Shown: positions 56,399-64,000 of the stretch, piece after piece
Layout of the letters: each line of letters begins with the position of its first letter
Numbering within the stretch: the first letter of the stretch is position 1
Assembly (NCBI RefSeq): GCF_029238675.1
Contig: NZ_JAQWFR010000007.1
Location: 1-64,000, forward strand
Direction of reading: 5' to 3'
Source of the DNA: Oceanicoccus sp.
Lineage (GTDB): Bacteria > Pseudomonadota > Gammaproteobacteria > Pseudomonadales > Dasaniaceae
Length of the DNA: 64,000 nt
The notes under the pieces: model-generated
What the model was told of the DNA's origin: nothing
What the model saw: the letters and a program-made list of their open reading frames with translations, nothing else
Databases searched by the model: none
Position numbers and translations under genes: made by a program

Positions 56399-56746
56399 AT
56401 GAGTGATGATCGCCGTAGTGAAACGCGCATTGACGAAAAAACCAAAATTTTTATCGAGGTATGCTCAGCGTCATTCGACAACACATCTCCCGCCAATATT
56501 ATTATTTGCAACAGTCTTGACTTGTCGGCCAATGGGCTTCAGGTAGAGATAGACCAGGAGGTTGCTATTGGGGCCATCCTTCGCCTTTGCGCTGAGTTTG
56601 GCGATGATGAAACACTCTACCTGGTAGGCGAAACAAAATGGGTTAAACCTGCCGGAGAGCACTTCAATGTCGGCTTTGAGCTTTATGACGCTGAAAATAC
56701 CGACATTATTGGCTGGAAAAAATTAATCGCAGCAATGCTTGATTAA
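56399..56746 (+). CDS. PilZ domain protein
   Basis: This 115-residue protein is a single PilZ domain. The c-di-GMP-binding RxxxR is RRSETR near residue 5 and the D/NxSxxG is DLSANG near residue 43. It should bind cyclic di-GMP and act as an effector. With the HD-GYP protein at 44559 it indicates cyclic di-GMP signalling. It lies 13 bp after the glutaredoxin gene. Confidence 0.88.
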   Translation: MSDDRRSETRIDEKTKIFIEVCSASFDNTSPANIIICNSLDLSANGLQVEIDQEVAIGAILRLCAEFGDDETLYLVGETKWVKPAGEHFNVGFELYDAENTDIIGWKKLIAAMLD

Positions 56747-56890
56747 ACTCACTAGCCATCTACCCCCATAAAACACTATCTTTACTGATGTTAACCCTTG
56801 TACCCCATTCGCCCCACCAGTAAACTGCCGCCCTAACAATACAGTGTTCTTTACCCTTGTTAAGCCAGACGCCAAAGCGGAGTATGCATT

Positions 56891-58474
56891 TTGCCTGATC
56901 AACTAACAGAACGGCTAGAGCTAATAGCCAACCCTGAACATTCACATCTGTTGACTGGCCTACAACGCGGTATTGAAAAAGAAAGTTTACGGATCTGCAA
57001 TAACGGTAAACTGGCGCAAACCCCGCACCCACAAGCCCTGGGCTCGGCACTGACTCACCCCCATATCACTACCGATTTTTCTGAAGCCTTGCTTGAGTTT
57101 ATTACTCCGGTGTTTAGCGATATTGACGAGAGTCTCGAATGTCTGGATAAGGTGCATCGCTTTACTTACCCCAATCTCGATGGTGAGTTATTGTGGACTG
57201 CCAGCATGCCCTGTATTTTGGAAGGGGATGATAATATTCCCGTTGCGCAATATGGCAGCTCCAATGTTGCCACCATGAAAACGGCATACCGCAAAGGTTT
57301 GGGTAATCGCTATGGCCGCTTGATGCAAACCATTTCCGGTATTCACTATAATTTTTCTTTACCGGATGATTTGTGGGCGTCGTTACAAAAGCAAGACTAT
57401 GACAAACGTTCCTTACAAGATTATAAAACCGAATCCTATTTTAAATTAATTCGAAACTTCCGCCGTTTTTCCTGGCTGCTAATTTATTGTTATGGCGCCT
57501 CCCCCGCTGTGTGTAAAAGCTTTTTACGAGGCAACAGCGGTCACAATTTAGAAGAGCTGGATAATGGCACCGTTTATTTACCTTACGGCACTGCCTTGCG
57601 TATGGGTGACCTTGGCTATCAAAGCAACGCCCAGGAAAACCTGAAAATTTGTTATAACAGTATTGATAATTATATTGATACTCTGCGCCGGGCCATCACC
57701 AATACCCACCCCGATTATGAAAAAATCGGCATCAAAGTCGATGGTGATTATCGTCAACTCTCCGATGCTTTATTGCAAATCGAAAATGAGTTTTATAGCC
57801 CCATTCGCCCCAAGCGTGTTACTCAATCTGGCGAAACACCGATAGGCGCTTTAAAGGAACGAGGCGTTGAATATATCGAAGTGCGTTGCATTGATGTAAA
57901 CCCTTATTTACCGCTGGGTATTGATGCTGACCAAATTCGTTTTATTGATTGCTTTTTATTGTACTGCCTATTTGAACGCAGCCCCTTGTGTGACGACGAC
58001 GACCGCGAACTGATTAATTATAATTTAAAAGCTGTTGTTAACCGCGGCCGCGAACCCAATTTACAACTCAAAGCCCGCACTGGTGATCGCAGCCTTAACG
58101 ACTGGGCAAACAAACTACTGGACGGTGTTGATAAGATTGCCGCGCAACTCGACACTGCATATGGCGGCGATGATTATCAGCGCGTATGCCAGCAACAGCG
58201 AGAAAAAATCGATGATGCATCATTAACACCCTCTGCAGCTATTCTTGCGGACATGGAAAAGCAGCAACAACCTTTTTTCCGTTTTGCCATGGATTTAGCT
58301 GAACAACATGGCAATGATTTTTGCAGCCGTCCCTTAACCGGCGAAGACCTGGATTATTTTCTGCAAAAAACAGAACTCTCAAAACAACAGCAAGCTGAAA
58401 TTGAAGCTGCCGACACTATCAGCTTTGATAAATATTTAGCCGATTATTATCGGCAGTACAGTGATTTAACATAG
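56891..58474 (+). CDS. gshA: Glutamate-cysteine ligase
   Basis: This 527-residue enzyme makes gamma-glutamylcysteine, the first step of glutathione synthesis. It is the gammaproteobacterial GshA type (opening LLTGLQRGIEKESLRI, then TDFSEALLEFITP and the RFGN-like GLGNRYGRLMQTISGIHYNFS). It starts at TTG 56891; the upstream ATG at 56884 is out of frame. Convergent with the FliL-like gene. Confidence 0.95.
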   Translation: MPDQLTERLELIANPEHSHLLTGLQRGIEKESLRICNNGKLAQTPHPQALGSALTHPHITTDFSEALLEFITPVFSDIDESLECLDKVHRFTYPNLDGELLWTASMPCILEGDDNIPVAQYGSSNVATMKTAYRKGLGNRYGRLMQTISGIHYNFSLPDDLWASLQKQDYDKRSLQDYKTESYFKLIRNFRRFSWLLIYCYGASPAVCKSFLRGNSGHNLEELDNGTVYLPYGTALRMGDLGYQSNAQENLKICYNSIDNYIDTLRRAITNTHPDYEKIGIKVDGDYRQLSDALLQIENEFYSPIRPKRVTQSGETPIGALKERGVEYIEVRCIDVNPYLPLGIDADQIRFIDCFLLYCLFERSPLCDDDDRELINYNLKAVVNRGREPNLQLKARTGDRSLNDWANKLLDGVDKIAAQLDTAYGGDDYQRVCQQQREKIDDASLTPSAAILADMEKQQQPFFRFAMDLAEQHGNDFCSRPLTGEDLDYFLQKTELSKQQQAEIEAADTISFDKYLADYYRQYSDLT

Positions 58475-58497
58475 TGATGCCTTCACCTTAGCTACCA

Positions 58498-58929
58498 TTA
58501 CCGCTGCACAATAAACGAGCTAAACAACAAATCATCCACAAACTGCTGCCCTTCTTCCTTGATCAACATATTCCGCGTCTCTTCCAATACATCCTGACGC
58601 AGCAACTCCCTACCCTCCATTGAGGACAACTCCTCTTCAGTAGCACGGCTTAAACGCATCACAATAGTATGGCGGATATAAGGCATATGGTGGCGAATCT
58701 GGCTTTGACCGGCAGAGCCACCGCCTAAACGCAGGGCAACATCGGCTTTTAAATAGCGCAACTTACCGGCGCCACCGTAATTCACAATAAAAGCTGGCTT
58801 AAGGTCCAAATAACTGGTTGAACCACCAACAGCAGCCCTTCTCTCACCTCCAGCCTTCTCACCCTGCGCCAATGACGGGCCAGGTAAAAAACTCAGGGAC
58901 AGCAACAGGGCTAGCAAAGGGAAACGCAT
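58498..58929 (-). CDS. FliL-like secreted protein
   Basis: The start is placed at ATG 58929 because GGAG lies eight bases upstream; a longer frame adds eight residues. The 143-residue protein has a cleavable signal peptide (MRFPLLALLLSLSFLPGPSLAQG) and a FliL-type domain (YLDLKPAFIVNYGGAGKLRYLKADVALRL then ILIxxxQQFVDDLLFSSF region). Canonical FliL has an uncleaved anchor, so this is a variant. No flagellar genes are in the window. Confidence 0.8.
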   Translation of the reverse strand: MRFPLLALLLSLSFLPGPSLAQGEKAGGERRAAVGGSTSYLDLKPAFIVNYGGAGKLRYLKADVALRLGGGSAGQSQIRHHMPYIRHTIVMRLSRATEEELSSMEGRELLRQDVLEETRNMLIKEEGQQFVDDLLFSSFIVQR

Positions 58930-59077
58930 TCTATAAACTCCGGTATTTAACAATCTTATGGCTAATTTTAGCTGTTCTTGTGCAGTTTGCCGCTTGAGTC
59001 GGGAACGGCTTTGCCCTAATGTAGCCGCCTAAACCAATAACCGCTGTCTTTAACGATAAAAAGCAGAGATAAAGCGT

Positions 59078-59563
59078 ATGACCCTACCCAACATCAGACA
59101 AACCAACCTAATGATGGTTCTCAGTGTTATCGGCCTGATGTCCTATGCACTTTATACCCAATATTATCTTTTTCTGGAGCCCTGCCCCCTGTGTATGACC
59201 CAGCGGTTCTTTTATGTGTTGATCGCCCTATTTGCCCTGATAGCGTTATTCCACCCAACAAAATATAAACTTTATAGCATCCTGGCTCTGTTCAGCGCCT
59301 TTGGCGGTATGGCTACCGCAGGCCGGCAGGTCTGGCTGCAACACCTGCCACCGGACCAAGTCCCGGCCTGCGGTCCAAGCCTGGGATATATGCTGGAAAC
59401 CTTCCCACTCAGTGAGACCCTGATGACCATGATCCGCGGCGATGGCAATTGCGCCGAAGTCGTATGGTCCTTTATTGGCTTCAGTATGGGAGAGTGGTCG
59501 CTGATTTGCTTTACCGGCTATGCCGTTGTGTTTATCTGGCAACTACTGCGTCGTCGTAGTTAA
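59078..59563 (+). CDS. dsbB: Disulfide bond formation protein DsbB
   Basis: This 161-residue protein has four membrane segments. The first redox pair is Cys-Pro-Leu-Cys in EPCPLCMTQRFFYV, the second is the cysteines of PACGPSLGYMLETF and DGNCAEVVW in the second periplasmic loop. It reoxidises DsbA and passes electrons to quinones. A short tandem repeat lies between it and lrgA. Confidence 0.95.
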   Translation: MTLPNIRQTNLMMVLSVIGLMSYALYTQYYLFLEPCPLCMTQRFFYVLIALFALIALFHPTKYKLYSILALFSAFGGMATAGRQVWLQHLPPDQVPACGPSLGYMLETFPLSETLMTMIRGDGNCAEVVWSFIGFSMGEWSLICFTGYAVVFIWQLLRRRS

Positions 59564-59600
59564 AAACTAAAAGTAAAAACTAAAAGTAAAAACTAAAACG
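59562..59600 (+). repeat. 13-bp tandem repeat, three copies
   Basis: AAAAACTAAAAGT at 59562-59574 and 59575-59587, and AAAAACTAAAACG at 59588-59600, just after the dsbB stop. AT-rich and probably slippage-derived. Confidence 0.8.
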
Positions 59601-59614
59601 TTGAGAATTGAGCC

Positions 59615-59971
59615 ATGTCGCTAATTAACGGTCTGCTAGTTTTATTAGTTTGCCAATGTGCTGGCGAAGCGATTAAAGCCTGGCTTGAGCTTAGCTTGCC
59701 CGGCCCGGTGCTGGGTATGTTTATCCTGTTTATTGGCCTGATGCTCTATCAGGGTATTCCTGAAGCCATTGCCAAATCCAGCCGCACCCTAATCCCAATG
59801 TTAGGGCTAATGTTTTTACCTGCCGCCACCGGTTTATTTTTTCTTGGTTCGCAGTACAGCAATCAATGGCCGGCGATTATTGCCGCGGTGGTAATCGGCT
59901 CTTTGCTATCACTGATCTTTAACGGCCTGTTGATGACATTCTTAGCCCGTAAGCGGGGTTCCAAATCGTGA
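59615..59971 (+). CDS. lrgA: CidA/LrgA family protein
   Basis: This 118-residue, four-segment membrane protein is holin-like, with GEAIKAWLELSLPGPVLGMFILFIGLML as the family signature. LrgA/CidA pairs modulate murein hydrolase activity in Gram-positives; in proteobacteria the role is less clear and pyruvate or glycolate transport has been proposed. It overlaps lrgB by 4 bp. Confidence 0.9.
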   Translation: MSLINGLLVLLVCQCAGEAIKAWLELSLPGPVLGMFILFIGLMLYQGIPEAIAKSSRTLIPMLGLMFLPAATGLFFLGSQYSNQWPAIIAAVVIGSLLSLIFNGLLMTFLARKRGSKS

Positions 59972-60666
59972 TGGATCAAGCGCTTCTCAATAGTCCATTA
60001 TTTGCACTCACCTTAAGCCTTGCTGCGTTTCAGCTGGGCAATACCCTCTATCGCCGCCTTAACGAATTTCCTCTATTGCACCCTACGGTCACTGGCGCCA
60101 GCCTGGTCGCATTATTACTACCCAGATTAGATATTGACTATCAAGACTATCTGCAAGCCAATGACCTGTTAATGTTTTGGCTAGGCCCCGCTACGGTCGC
60201 ACTGGCGGTACCCTTGTATCAGCAACTACACCTGATCCGTAAAATGGCAATACCCATGTTACTAACCTGCGCCTTTGGAGCCATCTTTGCCGCCGGGTCG
60301 GCCGTGGTCATCGCCTACTCACTGGGCGCTAGCGAAGTCACCATGTTATCCCTTGCACCCAAATCAGTCACCACCCCCATCGCTATTGACCTGGCCAATG
60401 AAATTGGCGGCCTGGCAACGCTGGCCGCAGGCTGTGTAGCCTTAACTGCAGTGTCTGCCATGTGTTTGGCACCGATTGTGTTTCGCCTGCTGAATATCAC
60501 TGACCCGCAAATCTGGGGGTTTTGTTTAGGCATTACCGCCCACGGCATGGGTACCGCCAGAGCTTTTGAAATGAATGCCACCGCCGGTGCTTTCTCCAGC
60601 TTGGCAATGTGTCTAACAGGTGCCTTTAGTGCGGCCTTGATCCCTGTCGTGGTAAACCTGATTTAA
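59968..60666 (+). CDS. lrgB: LrgB family protein
   Basis: This 232-residue membrane protein starts at GTG 59968, overlapping the lrgA stop (an ATG follows immediately). The LrgB motifs LAPKSVTTPIAIDLANEIGG and GFCLGITAHGMGTARAFE are both present. It acts with LrgA. Confidence 0.92.
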   Translation: MMDQALLNSPLFALTLSLAAFQLGNTLYRRLNEFPLLHPTVTGASLVALLLPRLDIDYQDYLQANDLLMFWLGPATVALAVPLYQQLHLIRKMAIPMLLTCAFGAIFAAGSAVVIAYSLGASEVTMLSLAPKSVTTPIAIDLANEIGGLATLAAGCVALTAVSAMCLAPIVFRLLNITDPQIWGFCLGITAHGMGTARAFEMNATAGAFSSLAMCLTGAFSAALIPVVVNLI

Positions 60667-60772
60667 TAAACGCTCCCCGCTTAATACATCAGCGCAATTA
60701 TTTTTAAAAAAAGTATTTTTTCTAATAGTTTCCTCAGCTTAAAGCTTGTTCTTAAAGCAAACCTCACTTATA

Positions 60773-60802
60773 TTGAAACTATTATGTTCAGACCATTATA
60801 TT
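60773..60802 (+). promoter_or_regulatory. Sigma-70 promoter candidate for rsd
   Basis: TTGAAA (60773-60778), 18-bp spacer, TATATT (60797-60802). The start would be near 60809, leaving a leader of about 100 nt. Confidence 0.5.
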
Positions 60803-60911
60803 GAAAGGGGCCGGAGGCTTGAGTTGACGAGTCAAAAAACAACCAGCCATAGAACAACCTAATCAAAAAGGTAATCACTTAAAAATCAGATGATAAAACA
60901 GGACTAACATC

Positions 60912-61376
60912 ATGCTGGACAATTGCACTATCGAAGAACGCTGGGCTGGAGTTAATAATCTGGTGACACGCTGGTTAGAAGAACGCCAGTCGATCATCAT
61001 ACAGTTTTGCGCACTGAGTGGGGTTCATGAATTAAAAGCAGACGCCGACCCTTCAAATAATCGCTTGCAGCAGTTTTGCCAACAATTGGTCGACTATATG
61101 TCCGCCGGTCACTTTGAGATCTACTACGAACTCATCCGTGAAGCCGAAGCCTTTGCCGATGGCAGCGCCGATATCGCCAGCGACCTGATGCCACAAATCA
61201 CCCTGACCACTAAAATCGCTATGGACTTTAATGATCGCGACGCCAGCACCGAAAGCGGCTTGATGACTTTACCTAAAAGCCTGTCCAAATTGGGTGAAAC
61301 CCTGGCCTCCCGCTTTGAAATGGAAGACCGCCTTATCGACACCATGCACGAATCTCACCGCGAAGCGGTTGCTTAA
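60912..61376 (+). CDS. rsd: Regulator of sigma D (Rsd/AlgQ)
   Basis: This 154-residue helical protein opens LDNCTIEERWAGVNNLVTRWLEERQSIIIQFCAL, the Rsd/AlgQ signature. Rsd binds sigma-70 in stationary phase and frees core polymerase for alternative sigma factors; the sigma-70 gene is at 33771 in this window. Single gene with its own promoter. Confidence 0.94.
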   Translation: MLDNCTIEERWAGVNNLVTRWLEERQSIIIQFCALSGVHELKADADPSNNRLQQFCQQLVDYMSAGHFEIYYELIREAEAFADGSADIASDLMPQITLTTKIAMDFNDRDASTESGLMTLPKSLSKLGETLASRFEMEDRLIDTMHESHREAVA

Positions 61377-61512
61377 GCTGCGCTCAACTGCAAACCCTTC
61401 CCATGCCATAACTCTACAACAGTTGATTGTCTGGCCATCCAGTTTCTGTCCTACAGTCCGATAAACACTACAGAGATTTTGGGGTTTTCCTCCACGTAAG
61501 CTATAACAATGA

Positions 61513-62529
61513 GTGGACCCATACCTTTTCCCAGCTACCATTAGGGTGAATACCATTAGCACCATTAAATACGCCACACTCCTTTGCCTACTAACATTGC
61601 TAACCGCCTGTGATAGCGGCCCGGATAAAAGCTGGGAAAACGCCGCTAAAGGCAGCTATAGCGCCACTCTCTCCGAGGATGGCACACTCAGTATTATCGG
61701 CTCCATTATCCACGGCGGTAGCCTATGGGCTAACGGTAAACACGAACGCCTGTTTGACTGGAACCACAAACAGGGCAAGTACAGCAATATCATAGCCAGC
61801 GGCTTTTCCCCCGAGGGCTTATTTGCCCTGACAGCGGACCATCAAACCATGGTGCTATGGGATACTACCTCCGGCAAAGCCCTGACCTTTTGGACCGCCC
61901 CCAACGAAGTCATGGATTTGGACCTCACCCCCAATGGTAACTATGCCCTGCTCGGACTGGAGGATTACAGTGCAGTACTGTTCGATGTTAAGCGTGGTGG
62001 TATTCAGCGCACTTTTTATCATCAGGATCGAGTTCGTAGTGTTGAACTCAGCAATAATGGCGAACTGGCTATTACCGGCTCGGAAGATCAAACCGCCAAG
62101 TTATGGAATGTGAATAGCGGCGAAGAGTTATTTAGCTGGCAGCATAAAGATGAGGTAGTCACCGTAGCTATTTCACCGGATGGCAGCCGGGCTTTTAGCG
62201 TTGCCAAATATGATAAAGCAGTAATCTGGGATACCGTTTCCGGCAAAGCCATTGGCCAGCTACCTCTTCGGGCTACTGCCATAAAGCGCGGACAGGCTTT
62301 TACCAGTGCCCGCTTTTCTAATGATGGCAAACAATTACTGACCGGTAATTCCGATCGCCTGGTGCAATTGTGGGATGCTAAAACCTTAAAGGAATTAAAG
62401 CGATGGACGGTTCCGAAAAGAGATCTCTGGAAGCCAACCAGCGCGGCTATTACTGCGGTAAGTTTTAGCGGAAAAAAAGGGCAGTATTATGTGGTGGCCT
62501 CTAATGGATTTACCCATTTGCTGAAGTAA
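61513..62529 (+). CDS. WD40-repeat lipoprotein
   Basis: This protein (338 residues from GTG 61513, or 327 from GTG 61546) has a lipoprotein signal ending in the lipobox Leu-Thr-Ala-Cys followed by Asp-Ser-Gly. The body is a set of WD40 blades: VLWDTTSGKALTFW, AVLFDVKRGGI, KLWNVNSGEELFSW, VIWDTVSGKAI and QLWDAKTLKELKRW, with spacing near 40-45 residues. The Asp after the lipid Cys would favour inner-membrane retention by the E. coli rule. It is probably a protein-interaction scaffold; the partner is unknown. Confidence 0.85.
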   Translation: MDPYLFPATIRVNTISTIKYATLLCLLTLLTACDSGPDKSWENAAKGSYSATLSEDGTLSIIGSIIHGGSLWANGKHERLFDWNHKQGKYSNIIASGFSPEGLFALTADHQTMVLWDTTSGKALTFWTAPNEVMDLDLTPNGNYALLGLEDYSAVLFDVKRGGIQRTFYHQDRVRSVELSNNGELAITGSEDQTAKLWNVNSGEELFSWQHKDEVVTVAISPDGSRAFSVAKYDKAVIWDTVSGKAIGQLPLRATAIKRGQAFTSARFSNDGKQLLTGNSDRLVQLWDAKTLKELKRWTVPKRDLWKPTSAAITAVSFSGKKGQYYVVASNGFTHLLK

Positions 62530-62535
62530 CACTTT

Positions 62536-62563
62536 CGTCATTCCCGCGAAGGGGGGAATGACG
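62536..62563. repeat. Solo hairpin of the GTCATTCCCGC repeat family
   Basis: CGTCATTCCCGCGAAGG and GGGGAATGACG, 28 bp, the ends of the 103-bp element without the middle. It lies between the convergent WD40 and FKBP genes and is followed by GTTCTTTT, so it may also serve as a terminator. Confidence 0.8.
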
Positions 62564-62602
62564 TTCTTTTGTGGGGATGGCGGATGATGTAAAAATAAAA
62601 AC

Positions 62603-63331
62603 TTAACCTTCCGCAGCAGCATTCTTAATCGCCACCAACTCAACTTCAAAAATCAAAGTTGCATTAGGGCCAATAGGACCACCACCAGTACCACCAGGGC
62701 CGTAGGCCAAATTCGATGGAATCACAAAGCGATACTTGGAGCCAACAGGCATTAATTGCAAACCTTCAGTCCAACCGGGGATAACACCGTTTAGTGGGAA
62801 GCTAACGGTCTGGCCGCGCTTGTAAGAACTATCAAATTCAGTGCCGTCCAACAAGGTACCGGCATAGTGCACTTCAACCGTATCAGCAGCCGATGGCTTG
62901 GCGCCTTCACCGGCGGTAATCACTTCATACTGCAAACCACTTTCTGTAGTTGTTACACCTTCTTTGCCACCGTTCTCCGCCAGATAGGCTTCACCGGCTG
63001 CCAGATTTTCTTCACCCAGTTTACTGGCGGCTTCCTGTTGTGCTGCCATTTGCTGCTGCTGGAAAGCCTGCATCTCAGCCATAATCTCTTCCTGGGTCAT
63101 CAGCTGCTCACCGCCGTTAACCGCATCTGTAACACCTTGCGCAAACGTATCAACATCGATTGTAAAAGTTTCTTGTTTGAGGCGCTGCCCAAGACCAATG
63201 CCCATACCATAGCTAATACGTTTTTCCGGGGTATCAAGGCCGGCGGCTTCTGCTGCAGGTTCAGCGGCTTGCTGGTTGCAACCGATCAATGCCGTGCTGA
63301 TGGCAGCGGCGAGTAATAATTGTCGTTTCAT
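62603..63331 (-). CDS. FKBP-type peptidyl-prolyl isomerase, lipoprotein
   Basis: This 242-residue protein has a lipobox (Leu-Ile-Gly-Cys at residues 15-18), an N-terminal FKBP_N dimerisation region with long Gln-rich helix (AEMQAFQQQQMAAQQEAASK) and a C-terminal FKBP domain (VEVHYAGTLLDGTEFDSSYKRGQTVSFPL to AYGPGGTGGGPIGPNATLIFEVELVAI). It resembles FkpA/Mip-type folding helpers of the periplasm. The Gln/Ala-rich linker is expected for the group. Confidence 0.92.
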   Translation of the reverse strand: MKRQLLLAAAISTALIGCNQQAAEPAAEAAGLDTPEKRISYGMGIGLGQRLKQETFTIDVDTFAQGVTDAVNGGEQLMTQEEIMAEMQAFQQQQMAAQQEAASKLGEENLAAGEAYLAENGGKEGVTTTESGLQYEVITAGEGAKPSAADTVEVHYAGTLLDGTEFDSSYKRGQTVSFPLNGVIPGWTEGLQLMPVGSKYRFVIPSNLAYGPGGTGGGPIGPNATLIFEVELVAIKNAAAEG

Positions 63332-63378
63332 TGTGATTCCTGTTTCTGGATTAAAGTCCTGATTGAAAAAGCGGGCAC

Positions 63379-63741
63379 TTACTGTCCAAGATTAAAGCCG
63401 CCGGGGAAACGTATACTACTACTGTTATCCCCCTTATTAACAGGGGCTTCTATCACGTTTTCTACCTCGGGTAACTCCTCCACACTGACCCGGGTCATAG
63501 CCGCAGGTTTTTGATAGGAAAAATGCCAGCGGCCCTTTTCATCCTGCCACTTATACATTTTGCCAGAACTGGCTGAAAGGGTGGTTGGTGCAGACTCAGG
63601 TAGAGCCGGTAGTTGACTAGTATCGGGAACCCAATCGTCCAGGCTCATCAGTGGCCGTCCATCCGGGCCCGTCATCAGTAGCGGTAAACCCAGCGTCAGT
63701 AATACAAATAACACCAGCGTAAACTTCATCTTAAAGCTCAT
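63379..63741 (-). CDS. DUF4124 domain protein
   Basis: The start is placed at ATG 63741, with AAGGGA upstream; a longer frame begins at 63816. The 120-residue protein has an N-terminal membrane or signal segment (FKMKFTLVLFVLLTLGLPLLM), a Pro/Ser-rich linker and the DUF4124 motif MYKWQDEKGRWHFSYQKP. The function is unknown; such proteins are common small envelope proteins in proteobacteria. It follows the FKBP gene on the same strand. Confidence 0.8.
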   Translation of the reverse strand: MSFKMKFTLVLFVLLTLGLPLLMTGPDGRPLMSLDDWVPDTSQLPALPESAPTTLSASSGKMYKWQDEKGRWHFSYQKPAAMTRVSVEELPEVENVIEAPVNKGDNSSSIRFPGGFNLGQ

Positions 63742-63816
63742 CGTTAGATCCCTTGTGTTTGTTGTTAAGTGGTATTGATCACCCTCAATGATCAATAATT
63801 GATCACCTGGAGCCAC

Positions 63817-64000
63817 CTTAAATCAGGCTTAAAAAGTCTTCAAAGTACAAATATAGTCGACCATAAATTAGAACCTGTCTAGACTGTGCCTTATCTAATC
63901 AGGGCAAAGCCACATTTCCACAAAATCACGACTATAATGTCCTTTAATACTTCGATAGGAGCTATATAAAAGGCCTATCTAGACGACCGGGTTATATCGT
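63817..64000. other. Window end, no gene seen
   Basis: Three TGATCA motifs are clustered near 63778-63806. Beyond that I see only AT-rich sequence with a possible promoter near the end. Confidence 0.4.

Overview
The window reads as chromosome of a marine-type gammaproteobacterium related to the Cellvibrionales/Pseudomonas side of the class. This is inferred from gene order and protein style: murU-amgK divergent from lptD-surA-pdxA-rsmA-apaG-apaH, trpGDC, an OsmC-like gene divergent from a Vfr/CRP-type regulator, the rpsU-(yqeY)-dnaG-rpoD operon, prkA-yeaH-spoVR, and rsd. No rRNA is present. One tRNA is present (36799-36875). No CRISPR array, prophage or complete insertion sequence was seen.

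Layout. 1-6150 is the accessory part: two head-to-head, N-terminally truncated dmsC-like genes forming a 227-bp inverted repeat, a Fic protein, debris of two toxin-antitoxin systems (a CopG-type antitoxin tail and a HipA N-terminus), an intact Phd/ParE-type pair, a DMT transporter and a DUF4143 ATPase behind a double palindrome. 6338-11943 is tryptophan biosynthesis (trpGDC on minus; trpR-trpE-trpG-like on plus) plus rpe. 12047-20849 is peptidoglycan recycling (murU, amgK) and the lptD-to-apaH operon. 21371-26189 is prkA-yeaH-spoVR. 26252-30155 holds cca, folate genes and tsaD. 30391-35567 is the macromolecular synthesis operon with panD inserted. 35745-41290 holds cysK, the tRNA, a glutaredoxin, a VPxPA-CTERM-type surface protein, cysQ, yrfG and hslR. 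41537-48929 holds hslO, pckA, an HD-GYP protein, tex and a methyltransferase. 49229-53413 holds a peroxiredoxin, a VOC protein, yhfA/crp and an anion transporter. 53513-63741 holds moaA, DUF502, glutaredoxin and PilZ proteins, gshA, a FliL-like protein, dsbB, lrgAB, rsd, a WD40 lipoprotein, an FKBP lipoprotein and a DUF4124 protein.

Most genes are ordinary housekeeping genes. The least ordinary signals are non-coding. A dispersed palindromic element has three copies of exactly 103 bp plus degenerate and solo-hairpin forms, all in intergenic gaps. A second small palindrome family (GGTGGATT/AATCCACC) often lies next to it. Two sites matching the HexR consensus precede pckA. A TrpR-operator-like sequence abuts the trpR start codon, suggesting an autoregulated leaderless mRNA. 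A tandem 12-bp repeat lies upstream of the CTERM-type protein. I found no clear undescribed multi-gene system; the best candidates for follow-up are the 103-bp element family, the toxin-antitoxin graveyard and the dmsC fold-back.
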